This document shows positions 15,605-23,833 of a DNA stretch of 64,000 bases, piece by piece (position 1 is the first letter of the stretch; every line of letters starts with the position of its first letter). Both the position numbers and the translations under genes were made by a program. The notes beneath the pieces are model-generated. The model was not told the DNA's origin. It did not search any database and saw only the letters and a list, made by a program, of their open reading frames with translations. The stretch comes from an uncultured Hungatella sp. (GTDB taxonomy: Bacteria; Bacillota; Clostridia; Lachnospirales; Lachnospiraceae): assembly GCA_910585645.1 (NCBI GenBank), contig CAJUFP010000007.1:9219-73218 (forward strand). Reading direction: 5' to 3'.

Positions 15605-15934
15605 TTACATTACTGTATGCCCTATAAGCTGGCTGTCAACATCCCTGCCGACATACATGACACGGATTACCGTCACAATACCCGCGTCCTTATCCGGAAT
15701 ATAAAACACCAGATAATTGTCAACAGGCATTACTCTCAACCCTCTGCTGTACCACGGTTCTTTTTCATAATGTCTAAATTTCTCCGGAAATTTTTCAAGC
15801 CCCACAATGTGTTCCTCCAACCGTCCAAGCTGTCCTGCAGCATTATCCGGGGAAAGAAGTTCAAAAGCGATATACTCATATATGTCTCTTAAATCGGCAT
15901 CAGCCTGATCTGTGGTAATCACCTCATAAATCAT
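15605..15934 (-). CDS. ParE/RelE-family toxin
   Basis: A 109-residue type II toxin of the RelE/ParE superfamily, which blocks translation or DNA gyrase. The fold is evident from the N-terminal YEVITTDQADADLRDIYEYI helix, the LEKFPEKFRHYE segment and the strands LRVMPVDNYLVFYIPD and VTVIRVMYVGRD. The gene start overlaps the antitoxin stop (ATGA), as usual for such pairs. It would stabilise the element by post-segregational killing. Which subgroup (ParE or YafQ/RelE) cannot be decided from the sequence alone. Confidence 0.88.
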   Translation of the reverse strand: MIYEVITTDQADADLRDIYEYIAFELLSPDNAAGQLGRLEEHIVGLEKFPEKFRHYEKEPWYSRGLRVMPVDNYLVFYIPDKDAGIVTVIRVMYVGRDVDSQLIGHTVM

Positions 15935-16239
15935 ATGCCATAGTCTTTACGGATATCTGCAAATGCCTGTCTTGCAGGTTTGGTTCTGCCTGCTGTCATG
16001 TCCGCATATCCTTTCTCCAATTCTGCATTTAATTCTGCTTCGCTCAGTCCTGACACATCGACGGGTCTTGCCGTAGGTATTTTTACTTCAAACGGAAGCC
16101 CCCTGTTTAAAATTATCTGTTTATAAAACATATTGATTGCATTGGATGCCGGGATGCCCAACGCTGATAAAATACGTTCTGCCTGCTCTTTCACATCCGG
16201 CTCTATCCTTGCGTACAGATTAGCCGACTTTACTGCCAT
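15931..16239 (-). CDS. RelB/DinJ-family antitoxin
   Basis: A 102-residue antitoxin. Residues 1-50 form a ribbon-helix-helix of the RelB/DinJ type (ANLYARIEPDVKEQAERILSALGI followed by SNAINMFYKQII). The C-terminal part binds and neutralises the toxin. The N-terminal domain normally also represses the operon. It is the first gene of the pair, with the toxin overlapping by 4 bp. A GGAGTG site stands before the ATG. The pair is the rightmost cargo of the element, next to the right attachment junction. Confidence 0.9.
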   Translation of the reverse strand: MAVKSANLYARIEPDVKEQAERILSALGIPASNAINMFYKQIILNRGLPFEVKIPTARPVDVSGLSEAELNAELEKGYADMTAGRTKPARQAFADIRKDYGI

Positions 16240-16401
16240 AGAATAACACTCCTTTCCAAAATCTTAGAGTTTTCTTTTATCAAATCTATTATACCAATAT
16301 GTACGCACAATAGCAATACATTTTATTTTTCTGTTTTGGGAAATTTGAGCCCTACCTTTCTTTCAACTAAATAGTCACATAAATATGTCTTTCCAGTATT
16401 T

Positions 16402-17175
16402 TTATGCCGCTATTTGCAAGCACATTTTCACTATATATCTTTTTATACATATCGGAGTTCCGCTCTTCACCGCGTACCTTCCGTTCTCATTACTGCAGCT
16501 GGTAATAGCCGCCCCGGGCGCCAGGATCTCCGGCTTGCACACACAGGCCCAGGTAGGCCCGCGGCCGGAGTAATCCACCATCCTGGTCCCCATAACATTG
16601 ACCTCCTTGTCATCGTCCGAGCAGCCCACGGTGATCACCTTCCTGCTGATTCCCGGCGTGGTCACGGTCATACGCCCCGGCCCGTTATTTCCCGCGGCAA
16701 CTACAACTACCAGCCCGTCGTCCCAGGCCGCGTCCACCCCCCGGACCAGAGCCGAATTCTCGTTCATATTCCGCCTGGAATAAGACCCTACGGAAATATT
16801 CACCACCCGGATCCCCAGATAATCCTTCTGTTCCCGAATCCATTTTAACCCGGCCAGCACATCCGAGGCATAACCGCCCCCCTTGGAGTCCAGAACTTTC
16901 ACGCTGATGAGATGACATCCCGGAGCCACGCCCTGGTACAGCCCCTCGGACGCCTCCCCGTCCCCGCCGATAATCGCCGAAATATGGGTTCCGTGGCCAT
17001 TATCATCATAGGGTGCGTTCCGCCTTCTCAGCACATCATAAAAACCAGCAATCCGCTGCCCAAAATCTATATGAGGGTAGATGCCCGTGTCCAACACCGC
17101 AACACCCACGCCGTTCCCTGTCCATATCCCATCCTCACCCACGCCGCAATGAATCAACTGTTTTGCCCGATTCAC
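16402..17175 (-). pseudogene. N-terminal part of the interrupted S8 (subtilisin-like) protease
   Basis: A 257-codon frame whose first 240 residues are a subtilase without propeptide, as in small clostridial intracellular or spore-type S8 proteases. The catalytic Asp lies in VAVLDTGI, the catalytic His in GHGTHISAIIGG, and the oxyanion Asn in AAGNNGPG. The frame passes KSGT and then leaves the family for 17 residues derived from the element, so the catalytic Ser is lost. The Ser and C-terminus are at 1836-1977. The start is GTG with AAGGAAAGAG upstream. As it stands the product cannot be an active protease. Precise excision would restore a protein of about 285 residues. Confidence 0.9.
16440..16465. 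other. Right attachment junction of the element
   Basis: Minus strand: protease side AAGAGCGGAAC, element side TCCGATATGTATAAAAAG. The shared crossover bases GG-N-AC are at 16457-16461. Past the junction, the protease frame runs only 17 foreign codons to a stop at 16402. Confidence 0.78.
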
Positions 17176-17364
17176 ATCTCTTTCCTTAACTAACCTTTTC
17201 CTTTAGAATATTCCTCATCCGGTCCAATGGTTTCCTCATCCGTCAAATCCTCGCTAAATCCAACCACAGCCCCCAAAACCGCCGTGTCTCCTCTCATAAA
17301 AAAGAGCGGCCAAAAACGCCAACCGCGCTTTCAGCCGCCAAACCGTCTCACATCTATAATCAAG
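17176..17364 (-). terminator. Spacer with likely terminator of the reductase gene
   Basis: On the minus strand GCGG...CCGC pairs around GTTTTT, followed by CTTTTTT at about 17300-17325. This lies about 40 bp past the stop codon of the FAD reductase gene. Confidence 0.55.
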
Positions 17365-19200
17365 CTACTCCTGGGCCGCCGCATTGGCGCCCGCGATCTT
17401 TCCAAAATACACCGCAGACCCGATAGCCATACCGCAGCAGGGATACTCTGTGCCGAACAAACCGGTAAATGCCACCTCTCCTGCCGCATATAGTCCCTTG
17501 ATCGGCTTATCCTCCGTATCCAAAACCTGGGACTCCTCATTAATGCTCAATCCGCCAAATGTCACGGAAGAACCGGGATTCATGGCAATAGCATAGTAGG
17601 TATCCCCTTCAAGAGGAACCATGTACTCCGCAGGCTTGCCAAAATCCTCATCCTCGCCCTTTACGCACAGCTCATTATATCGGTCCACCGTAGCCTTCAA
17701 AACCGCCGGATCCATATCCAGCTGCCCTGCCAGCTCCTCAACCGTAGCAGCCTTCACCGTAGAATCCAGGGTAATCCCATACTGCACCGTAGGATTGGGG
17801 TCATTACTTGTGGCGATGTAATACCCCATAGGGCTTTTGGCCTCTGCCAGAGCTGCCGCCACATGAGACTGGTAGCTCCACTCATTGACTACCCTCTCCC
17901 CGGCTGCGCTGACGATCAGGCCTGACTCCTCATTGATGCCAACGCCGCAAGTGTAGCTGACATACACCAACTGCAATCCGTCGCTCTCAAAATTCTTAGC
18001 TCCTACAGCCTCAGCCATCAAAAGTCCCTCGCCGATATTGCCAGCCGGCACGGTAGTGTTCTTGTTGGAAGGCAGAAAGTCCTTAAAGCGGGCCATCATC
18101 TCCTCGCTGCTGGCATATCCGCCGGTAGCCAGAATAACCGCCTTGCTGTTGACTGTAATGGTTTTCCCGTCCGCCGTCTCCGCCTTAACCCCTGCCATGG
18201 AACCGTCGTCACCTGTGATCAGCTCCTTGCCGCTGGTGTTGTACACAAACCGCACGCCCAGCTCTGAAGCCCTCTCTGTCAAAGGTACGATGATCTGACC
18301 GCCATGACCGCTGGTCTGACCGCCGCCGCCCTCCGAGTTATGTACTCGCCATGGCGTCAGGGACGAGTGAATCGGCTCCACATCCTTAACCTTCATACCC
18401 AGCCCTTCCAGCCACGCCATATTTTCTGCCGACGCGTCGCAGAAATTCTTTAGCAGCTTCTCATCAATAAGCCCTTTACTAAAGCTCATGAGATAATCAT
18501 ACATCTGCTGAGGCGAATCCTCAAAATCCTGCTTTGTCTGCCATTCGGTCCCCGCTGCCAGCACCTTGCCGCCGCTGCGGGTAGTGGAACCTCCGGTAAT
18601 GCCTTGCTTCTCAATAAGCACTACGTCAGCCCCGGCCTCCGCCGCGGTGATGGCCGCCGAAAGCCCGGCCGCGCCGCCACCTACAACAACCACATCCGCA
18701 TCCATCGTCTCCTCATAATCCTGGCTGTCGTGAACCTCTGCCATAGTATCCGCGCTGCCTCCCGCCTGCTCAATACAGTCTGTCACAGCCCGCTTGATCG
18801 CCATGGATGTGATGGTAGCGCCGGTGATGGAATCAATATTAACGCTCTGATGCTCCACCATCTTGGCTGGCATCACCTCAATCGGCGTGGTGTCCATACC
18901 GTAGCCAATACCATAAGTCTCCTGATGCTCCTTTACCACAACATCCTTGATACTGTTCTCATCAAACGTGACCTCCACCGTCAGCTCGCCCTTCATCGCC
19001 GGAGTCGTCCCGGTGTATGTTCCCGCCGTAAAGCTTCCCGTCTCCTCTGCCTGAGAAGTCTCCTCTGCGGGTGACTCCGTGGCAGCCGCTGTCTCTGTCG
19101 CCGCGGGGGCCGCTGTAGTCTCCTCCGCCTTCTGTCCGCATGCAGTCATGGAGACAACCATAGACACAGCAACCAGTCCTGCCAAATACTTTCTCTTCAT
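17365..19200 (-). CDS. Secreted FMN- and FAD-dependent reductase lipoprotein (fumarate/urocanate reductase-like)
   Basis: A 611-residue lipoprotein. The signal ends in MTAC, then comes a T/A/E-rich linker. An FMN-binding domain (about 60-135) contains DSITGAT, the site at which ApbE would attach FMN through Thr. A flavocytochrome c-type FAD domain follows, with VVVVGGGAAGLSAA and the GSTTRSGGK segment. This architecture is shared by extracellular reductases of organic acceptors such as fumarate and urocanate. The acceptor here is not readable from sequence. GAGGAGG before the ATG is a strong site. A TetR gene lies 46 bp upstream in the same direction and probably controls it. Confidence 0.88.
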   Translation of the reverse strand: MKRKYLAGLVAVSMVVSMTACGQKAEETTAAPAATETAAATESPAEETSQAEETGSFTAGTYTGTTPAMKGELTVEVTFDENSIKDVVVKEHQETYGIGYGMDTTPIEVMPAKMVEHQSVNIDSITGATITSMAIKRAVTDCIEQAGGSADTMAEVHDSQDYEETMDADVVVVGGGAAGLSAAITAAEAGADVVLIEKQGITGGSTTRSGGKVLAAGTEWQTKQDFEDSPQQMYDYLMSFSKGLIDEKLLKNFCDASAENMAWLEGLGMKVKDVEPIHSSLTPWRVHNSEGGGGQTSGHGGQIIVPLTERASELGVRFVYNTSGKELITGDDGSMAGVKAETADGKTITVNSKAVILATGGYASSEEMMARFKDFLPSNKNTTVPAGNIGEGLLMAEAVGAKNFESDGLQLVYVSYTCGVGINEESGLIVSAAGERVVNEWSYQSHVAAALAEAKSPMGYYIATSNDPNPTVQYGITLDSTVKAATVEELAGQLDMDPAVLKATVDRYNELCVKGEDEDFGKPAEYMVPLEGDTYYAIAMNPGSSVTFGGLSINEESQVLDTEDKPIKGLYAAGEVAFTGLFGTEYPCCGMAIGSAVYFGKIAGANAAAQE

Positions 19201-19246
19201 GTTATTCCTCCTCGTAACGATTTTTGTAATCTTTTGCGCATCCTTG

Positions 19247-19849
19247 TCACAAACAAACCTGAAAATCCCGCTCCCTGTGCTCCCCTGCCATACTGTCGCG
19301 GATCAGCTGATGGCACTGTTGCCTGATACCGGCATCCTTCCACAGTCCCGGCTCATCTTGAAATCCGTGATACAGCCCATTTGCGATCCCATAATAGATC
19401 TGGGTCAGCAAATCAGCGGGCATATCCCTCAATTCCCCCTTTCTAATCCCTTCCTCCACAACAACATAGATAGCCTGATACATCTCCTGCTGGTAAAAAG
19501 AAGACCGATTTTTCCCAGAAACAGAATTCTTATACAGCTGCTCAATTCTGGCCTCCCTTGGGTGAGACAGCAGATACTCAATGATATTATCCATACGGCG
19601 GCACAGCTTATCCACTGCATGTCTCTCTTCCTCCATGCCCTCCTCACAGGCCTTAATATCCAGCCCGTAACAGTGATCGTACACCTGCCTCACCAAATCC
19701 TCCTTGGACTTAAAATACAGATACACGGTCCCTTTCGCCACACCTGCCGCCTGGGCAATCTCCTGTATAGACGTGCTCTCAAAGCCTCTCTCAGAAAACA
19801 ACCCAATGGCTGCATCCAAAATCTGCTGATACTTTCCCCAATCCTCCAT
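19247..19849 (-). CDS. TetR-family regulator, upstream of the reductase gene
   Basis: A 200-residue TetR-type repressor. The N-terminal helix-turn-helix reads ILDAAIGLFSERGFESTSIQEIAQAAGVAKGTVYLYFKS in its segments, and the C-terminal ligand and dimer domain is variable. A perfect 20-bp palindrome lies just upstream of the gene (19872-19891), a likely autoregulatory operator. The reductase gene follows 46 bp after the stop codon, so the two form an operon and the inducer may be the reductase substrate (inference). Confidence 0.9.
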   Translation of the reverse strand: MEDWGKYQQILDAAIGLFSERGFESTSIQEIAQAAGVAKGTVYLYFKSKEDLVRQVYDHCYGLDIKACEEGMEEERHAVDKLCRRMDNIIEYLLSHPREARIEQLYKNSVSGKNRSSFYQQEMYQAIYVVVEEGIRKGELRDMPADLLTQIYYGIANGLYHGFQDEPGLWKDAGIRQQCHQLIRDSMAGEHRERDFQVCL

Positions 19850-19871
19850 TCTGTTTCCTCCCGTTCTCTAA

Positions 19872-19891
19872 ATGACTGACCGGTCAGTCAT
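19872..19891. promoter_or_regulatory. Palindromic TetR operator
   Basis: ATGACTGACCGGTCAGTCAT is a perfect 20-bp palindrome 22 bp upstream of the TetR start. The TGACNGNNCNGTCA core is typical of TetR-family operators. Confidence 0.85.
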
Positions 19892-20029
19892 ATTCATAGA
19901 ATACCACATCGTTAATTTTCCGTCAATCCTATTTTCCATATCACTGTAAATTATTTTTTATCAAAAAACATGACAGAGATAACGAATACTTCTGCCATGT
20001 CCCATGCCAAAGCCGCCAGGCCACATCCC

Positions 20030-21148
20030 TCACATCGCCAGATGCGAAATATAGTGATTCAGCATCAACAGCCCGATCCCGGTAACCGTTGACTGCCTCT
20101 TATGCTTTCCCATGGATATGTAGGACGTATCCTGGTCAAACTTATTGTATTCCCCTGCCTTCTCAAAAAAGCACCCCGGATACTGGGCAATATAGCCGCC
20201 GATATATCCCCCAAGGATAATGTTGCAGTCGTAAGCCATGCGCAGGTTCGTGACTGTCACAGCAAGATTGTCCAGATACGTATCCCACCGCCGGATACAC
20301 GCCTCGTCCCCGGAGTTAAGCCGGCCAAAAAAATCTTCGATCCGGTCATCGGAGCTGTCAAGAAGGACCAGAGCCGAACAGTAGGCGTCCACGCACCCCT
20401 GCTTGCCGCAGTAGCACGTCTTTCCCTGAGGGTGAAGGATCATGTGGCCAAATTCTCCGCTGCGGTAATTGTCTCCTGTGTAGAGATCGCTTCCAAGATA
20501 CATAGCCCCGCCTACCGTATTGCTTAAAGACAGGTAAATGGTGTTAGCCTCCTTATTCTTGGGAATCTCCGCATAGGCAGCGCTGTTGGCGTCATTTTCA
20601 AAATAGATGGGGTACGGGATATATTTTGAAAATGTCAACAGGCTGATGTTGGAAACCTCCAAAATATGGGACCGCTTCAGCACATAAGCCTTTGGGTCAA
20701 TGATGCCCGGAATGGAAATCCCCACCCCGATCACCTTCTCCGGCCTGATATCATGGTTCTGGATAAATGTCTCCAGATGAATCCCCAGCCCATTGTAATA
20801 CCGGTCCGTATTCTCATAGCGGAATTTAAAATACGATTCTGCCACCGGCTCCCCGTTAAAATGCATCAGCATAAGCCTTAGATGGCGCTTGGTAATATCC
20901 ATGCCGATCACATACCGCTCCCCGGTGCAGATGGACAGAGCCTTGGCCTTTCTCCCTCCCGTGGAGCCGAACTCGCCCTTCTCGCACAGGATGTTGGCAT
21001 CCAGAAGCTCCGTCACGTAAGAAAACACTGTGGGCATGCTAAATCCCAGGCGGGAGGCGATCTCCTGCCTGGATACATGGCGCTGGTCAAGGACATATTT
21101 GATGATTCTCACTCGGTTTTGGATTTTGATTTCATTGTCAGTCTTCAT
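20030..21148 (-). CDS. ROK-family (NagC/XylR-type) transcriptional regulator
   Basis: A 372-residue ROK protein. The N-terminal winged helix (VSRQEIASRLGFSMPTVFSYV) is followed by an actin-like sugar-binding domain with the GVGISIPGII and EFGHMIL motifs. The zinc-binding signature is CYCGKQGCVDAYCS. Such regulators respond to sugars or sugar phosphates. The start chosen is the ATG at 21148, with AGGA upstream. A longer frame begins 56 codons earlier but has no ribosome binding site and a hydrophobic beginning unlike the family. No sugar operon is adjacent, so the target is unknown. An inverted TAACAAT/ATTGTTA pair upstream may be its operator. Confidence 0.88.
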   Translation of the reverse strand: MKTDNEIKIQNRVRIIKYVLDQRHVSRQEIASRLGFSMPTVFSYVTELLDANILCEKGEFGSTGGRKAKALSICTGERYVIGMDITKRHLRLMLMHFNGEPVAESYFKFRYENTDRYYNGLGIHLETFIQNHDIRPEKVIGVGISIPGIIDPKAYVLKRSHILEVSNISLLTFSKYIPYPIYFENDANSAAYAEIPKNKEANTIYLSLSNTVGGAMYLGSDLYTGDNYRSGEFGHMILHPQGKTCYCGKQGCVDAYCSALVLLDSSDDRIEDFFGRLNSGDEACIRRWDTYLDNLAVTVTNLRMAYDCNIILGGYIGGYIAQYPGCFFEKAGEYNKFDQDTSYISMGKHKRQSTVTGIGLLMLNHYISHLAM

Positions 21149-21192
21149 CTTTGTATATTCCTGTTGTTTGTGTGTTATGGGTCTTTCTCCTA

Positions 21193-21228
21193 TAACAATA
21201 ATGGGACAGAATATCTGCCCCATTGTTA
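21193..21228. promoter_or_regulatory. Inverted repeat upstream of the ROK gene
   Basis: TAACAAT (21193-21199) and ATTGTTA (21222-21228) are exact inverted arms 45 bp upstream of the ROK start codon, with partial inner symmetry (ATGGG / CCCAT). It is a candidate autoregulatory operator. Confidence 0.45.
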
Positions 21229-21361
21229 GATCCGACCTTCTGTTATGCCAAAGCAATAACCTGACTATAGTATACACAAACAGCAAAAAAATAGCAACCA
21301 CTTTTCCCCTTCTCACCCCATCCTGCTATATTTTAGTTACTATTCACGGGGGACATCTTCT

Positions 21362-21467
21362 TGTCCGGCTCCGCCGAACAAGAAGCATCGGGCGTTCGCC
21401 CGATGTGGAAAACAGGATGAAAACAGTCTTACAAGCAAGCTTGACGCCTGTTTTCATCCTGTTTTCC
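21362..21467. repeat. Array of three hairpins between cysK and the ROK gene
   Basis: CTTGTCCGGC / GCCGAACAAG lies at about 21358-21381. CATCGGGCG / CGCCCGATG lies at 21387-21406 with a 2-nt loop. A perfect 20-bp inverted repeat (21407-21426 and 21448-21467) has a 21-nt loop. There is no U-tract after the largest stem. The array resembles REP/BIME-like palindromic units and may also end cysK transcription. Confidence 0.75.
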
Positions 21468-21491
21468 CCGCCCCGTAAACTGTAACATATT

Positions 21492-22424
21492 TTAATCCGA
21501 AAAAAGCGGTGTGGACAGATAACGATCGCCGGTGTCCGGGAGCAGGACAACGATGGTCTTTCCCTCGTTCTCGGTCCGCTTTGCCAGTTCGATTGCCACA
21601 TGGAGCGCGGCCCCGGAGGAAATGCCCACCAACACTCCCTCTTTATGGCCTATCAACCGCCCAGCAGCAAAGGCGTCCTCGTTGGACACGGGGATGATCT
21701 CGTCATAGATGGAGGTATCCAGCACCTCCGGAACAAAGCCAGCGCCGATGCCCTGGATCTTATGAGAGCCAGAGCGGCCCTCGCTGAGAACGGGGGAATC
21801 TTTGGGCTCCACTGCCACCACCTTCACCGTCGGTTCCTGTTCTTTAAGATACTGTCCCACACCGGTGATCGTGCCGCCGGTACCCACGCCAGCCACGAAG
21901 ATGTCTACCTTGCCATCGGCATCCGCCCAGATCTCTGGGCCAGTGGTCGCCCGATGGGCGGCAGGGTTGGCGGGGTTGACAAACTGACCGGCGATGAAGC
22001 TGCCGGAAATCTCCCGCGCCAGTTCCTCCGCCTTGGCGATAGCCCCCTTCATCCCCTTGTCCCCCTCGGTCAGCACCAGCTCCGCGCCGTAGGCCTTCAT
22101 CAGCTGACGGCGCTCTACGCTCATGGTTTCCGGCATAGTGATGATGATGCGGTAGCCGCGGGCCGCCGCTACAGAGGCCAGACCGATTCCAGTGTTACCG
22201 GAGGTGGGCTCAATAATAGTAGAATCGGGTTTCAGCCTACCGCTGGCCTCGGCCTCGTCGATCATAGCCTTGGCGATGCGGTCTTTTACCGAACCGGCAG
22301 GGTTAAAACATTCCAGCTTAGCCAGGATACGGGCCTTCAGCCCCGCATCCTTCTCAATGTGTGTCAGTTCTAGCAGGGGCGTTTTGCCGATCAGCTGGTC
22401 GGTAGATGTGTAGATGTTGGACAT
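21492..22424 (-). CDS. cysK: Cysteine synthase (O-acetylserine sulfhydrylase)
   Basis: PLP enzyme making cysteine from O-acetylserine and sulfide. The 310-residue length is standard. The PLP lysine lies in FNPAGSVKDRIA, the substrate loop is PTSGNTGIGLA, the phosphate-binding GTGGTITG lies near 180, and the C-terminal SSGAA motif is present. GGAGGG precedes the ATG. It lies 15 bp downstream of the MetY-type gene, so the two form a sulfur-assimilation operon transcribed from the promoter at 23758-23786, with an Rrf2 regulator divergent. Confidence 0.96.
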   Translation of the reverse strand: MSNIYTSTDQLIGKTPLLELTHIEKDAGLKARILAKLECFNPAGSVKDRIAKAMIDEAEASGRLKPDSTIIEPTSGNTGIGLASVAAARGYRIIITMPETMSVERRQLMKAYGAELVLTEGDKGMKGAIAKAEELAREISGSFIAGQFVNPANPAAHRATTGPEIWADADGKVDIFVAGVGTGGTITGVGQYLKEQEPTVKVVAVEPKDSPVLSEGRSGSHKIQGIGAGFVPEVLDTSIYDEIIPVSNEDAFAAGRLIGHKEGVLVGISSGAALHVAIELAKRTENEGKTIVVLLPDTGDRYLSTPLFSD

Positions 22425-22439
22425 AATGAATCCCTCCTG

Positions 22440-23726
22440 TTATTTTTGTGCTACAGCGGCGAAGCCCTTCTCCAGATCAGCAATGATATCATCAATATGC
22501 TCGGTGCCGATGGACAGGCGAATGGTGTTGGGCTTGATGCCCTGATCCAGCAGTTCCTCGGGGGAAAGCTGGGAGTGGGTGGTTGTGGCCGGGTGGATTA
22601 CAAGGGACTTCACATCCGCCACATTGGCCAGCAGGGAGAAAATCTCCAGGCTGTCGATAAATTTGTGGGCTTCCACCTGTCCGCCTTTAATTTCAAAGGT
22701 GAAGATGGATGCGCCGCCATTGGGGAAATACTTCTCATACAGGGCATGATCGGGACGATCGGGCAACGATGGGTGGTTGACCTTCTCCACCTGGGGATGG
22801 CCGGAAAGGAACTCCACCACCTTTTTGGTGTTTTCCGCATGGCGCTCCAGCCGCAGAGAAAGGGTTTCCACCCCCTGGAGGAGCAGGAAAGCATTGAAGG
22901 GGGAGAGGGTGGCCCCGGTATCCCGCAGAAGAATGGCTCGAATGTAGGTGACAAAAGCGGCGTGGCCCACGGCGTCCGCGAAGCTTACCCCGTGGTAGCT
23001 GGGGTTAGGCTCAACAATGGGGGCGTATTTGCCGGAGGCCTTCCAGTCAAATTTGCCGCTGTCCACGATGATACCGCCCAGGGTAGTGCCGTGTCCACCG
23101 ATAAACTTGGTGGCGGAATGGACCACGATGTCCGCCCCATGCTCAATGGGCCGGATGAGGTAGGGAGTGCCAAAGGTGTTGTCAATGACCAGAGGCAGGC
23201 CGTGGGCGTGGGCAATTTGGGCAATGGCATCAATATCAGGGATATCGCTGTTGGGATTGCCCAGGGTTTCCAGATAGATGGCCTTGGTGTTGGGCCGGAT
23301 GGCGGTGGTGACGGCTTCCAGATCGTGAGCATCCACAAATGTGGTTTTTACCCCGAACTGGGGCAGGGTGTGTGCCAACAGGTTGTAGCTGCCACCGTAT
23401 ATGGTCTTTTGGGACACGATGTGGTCCCCCGCCTGGGCCAATGCCTGGATGGTATAGGTGATCGCCGCCGCGCCGGAAGCCAGCGCCAGCGCCGCCACTC
23501 CTCCCTCCAGCGCCGCAAGGCGTTTCTCCAGCACATCCTGAGTAGAGTTAGTCAGCCGACCGTAGATATTTCCCGCATCTGCCAGTCCGAACCGGGCGGC
23601 GGCGTGGGCGGAGTTCCGGAATACATAGGACGTGGTCTGGTAGATGGGAACCGCCCGGGCATCGGTTGCGGAGTCAGGCTGCTCTTGCCCCACATGGAGC
23701 TGCAATGTCTCAAACTTATAACTCAT
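22440..23726 (-). CDS. metY: O-acetylhomoserine sulfhydrylase (MetY-type, PLP)
   Basis: A 428-residue Cys/Met-metabolism PLP enzyme. The PLP lysine lies in HSATKFIGGHGT. ALASGAAAITYTIQAL and LETLGNPNSDIPDI are typical of O-acetylhomoserine aminocarboxypropyltransferases, which combine O-acetylhomoserine with sulfide or methanethiol. The length (about 425-430) fits MetY rather than the shorter MetB/MetC. GAGAGGGGG precedes the ATG. It is the first gene of the metY-cysK operon, with a consensus promoter and an operator-like repeat directly upstream. Confidence 0.94.
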   Translation of the reverse strand: MSYKFETLQLHVGQEQPDSATDARAVPIYQTTSYVFRNSAHAAARFGLADAGNIYGRLTNSTQDVLEKRLAALEGGVAALALASGAAAITYTIQALAQAGDHIVSQKTIYGGSYNLLAHTLPQFGVKTTFVDAHDLEAVTTAIRPNTKAIYLETLGNPNSDIPDIDAIAQIAHAHGLPLVIDNTFGTPYLIRPIEHGADIVVHSATKFIGGHGTTLGGIIVDSGKFDWKASGKYAPIVEPNPSYHGVSFADAVGHAAFVTYIRAILLRDTGATLSPFNAFLLLQGVETLSLRLERHAENTKKVVEFLSGHPQVEKVNHPSLPDRPDHALYEKYFPNGGASIFTFEIKGGQVEAHKFIDSLEIFSLLANVADVKSLVIHPATTTHSQLSPEELLDQGIKPNTIRLSIGTEHIDDIIADLEKGFAAVAQK

Positions 23727-23757
23727 GGAAAAATCCCCCTCTCTTTAAATTGACGCT

Positions 23758-23786
23758 ATTATATTCCTATTAACCTACTTTGTCAA
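23758..23786 (-). promoter_or_regulatory. Sigma-A promoter of the metY-cysK operon
   Basis: -35 TTGACA (23781-23786), 17-bp spacer, -10 TATAAT (23758-23763) on the minus strand: exact consensus. The 23766-23790 operator covers the spacer and the -35 element. Confidence 0.92.
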
Positions 23787-23790
23787 TAGG
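23766..23790. promoter_or_regulatory. 25-bp operator-like repeat O1 (metY side)
   Basis: CCTATT and AATAGG arms in a 25-bp unit, with AACCTA/TAGGTT symmetry just inside and beyond. It overlaps the metY promoter. It shares length, ends and the CCTATNAACCT start with O2 at 23812-23836. Confidence 0.8.
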
Positions 23791-23804
23791 TTTATTAACA
23801 TCAC

Positions 23805-23833
23805 TTGAAATCCTATCAACCTTGTGGTATGAT
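23805..23833 (+). promoter_or_regulatory. Sigma-A promoter of the Rrf2 gene
   Basis: -35 TTGAAA (23805-23810), 17-bp spacer, -10 TATGAT (23828-23833). The 23812-23836 operator covers the spacer and the -10 element. Confidence 0.88.

Larger units (their letters stand above)
1975..16458. mobile_element. 14.5-kb serine-recombinase element inserted at the catalytic-Ser codon of an S8 protease gene
   Basis: The boundaries come from joining the two halves of the protease gene. Right of the element the gene reads ...K-S-G-T, and left of it T-S-M-A-T-P. The codons fit only if crossover falls in a shared GG-N-AC (minus strand), that is 1975-1979 and 16457-16461. The element is more AT-rich than its surroundings. 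All confident genes are on the minus strand. It has a large serine recombinase at one end, as in Tn4451/TndX-type and intervening elements, with a TnpW-like gene, DNA methylase, DUF927 ATPase, resolvase, surface protein, SpoIIIAH-like lipoprotein, DUF5688 protein and toxin-antitoxin pair. No relaxase, coupling protein or phage structural gene was recognised, so self-transfer is unsupported. Confidence 0.87.

Noticed and set aside
22446..23753. 435-codon plus-strand frame opposite metY
   Set aside because: Long only because of GC-rich codons on the other strand; metY is certain.
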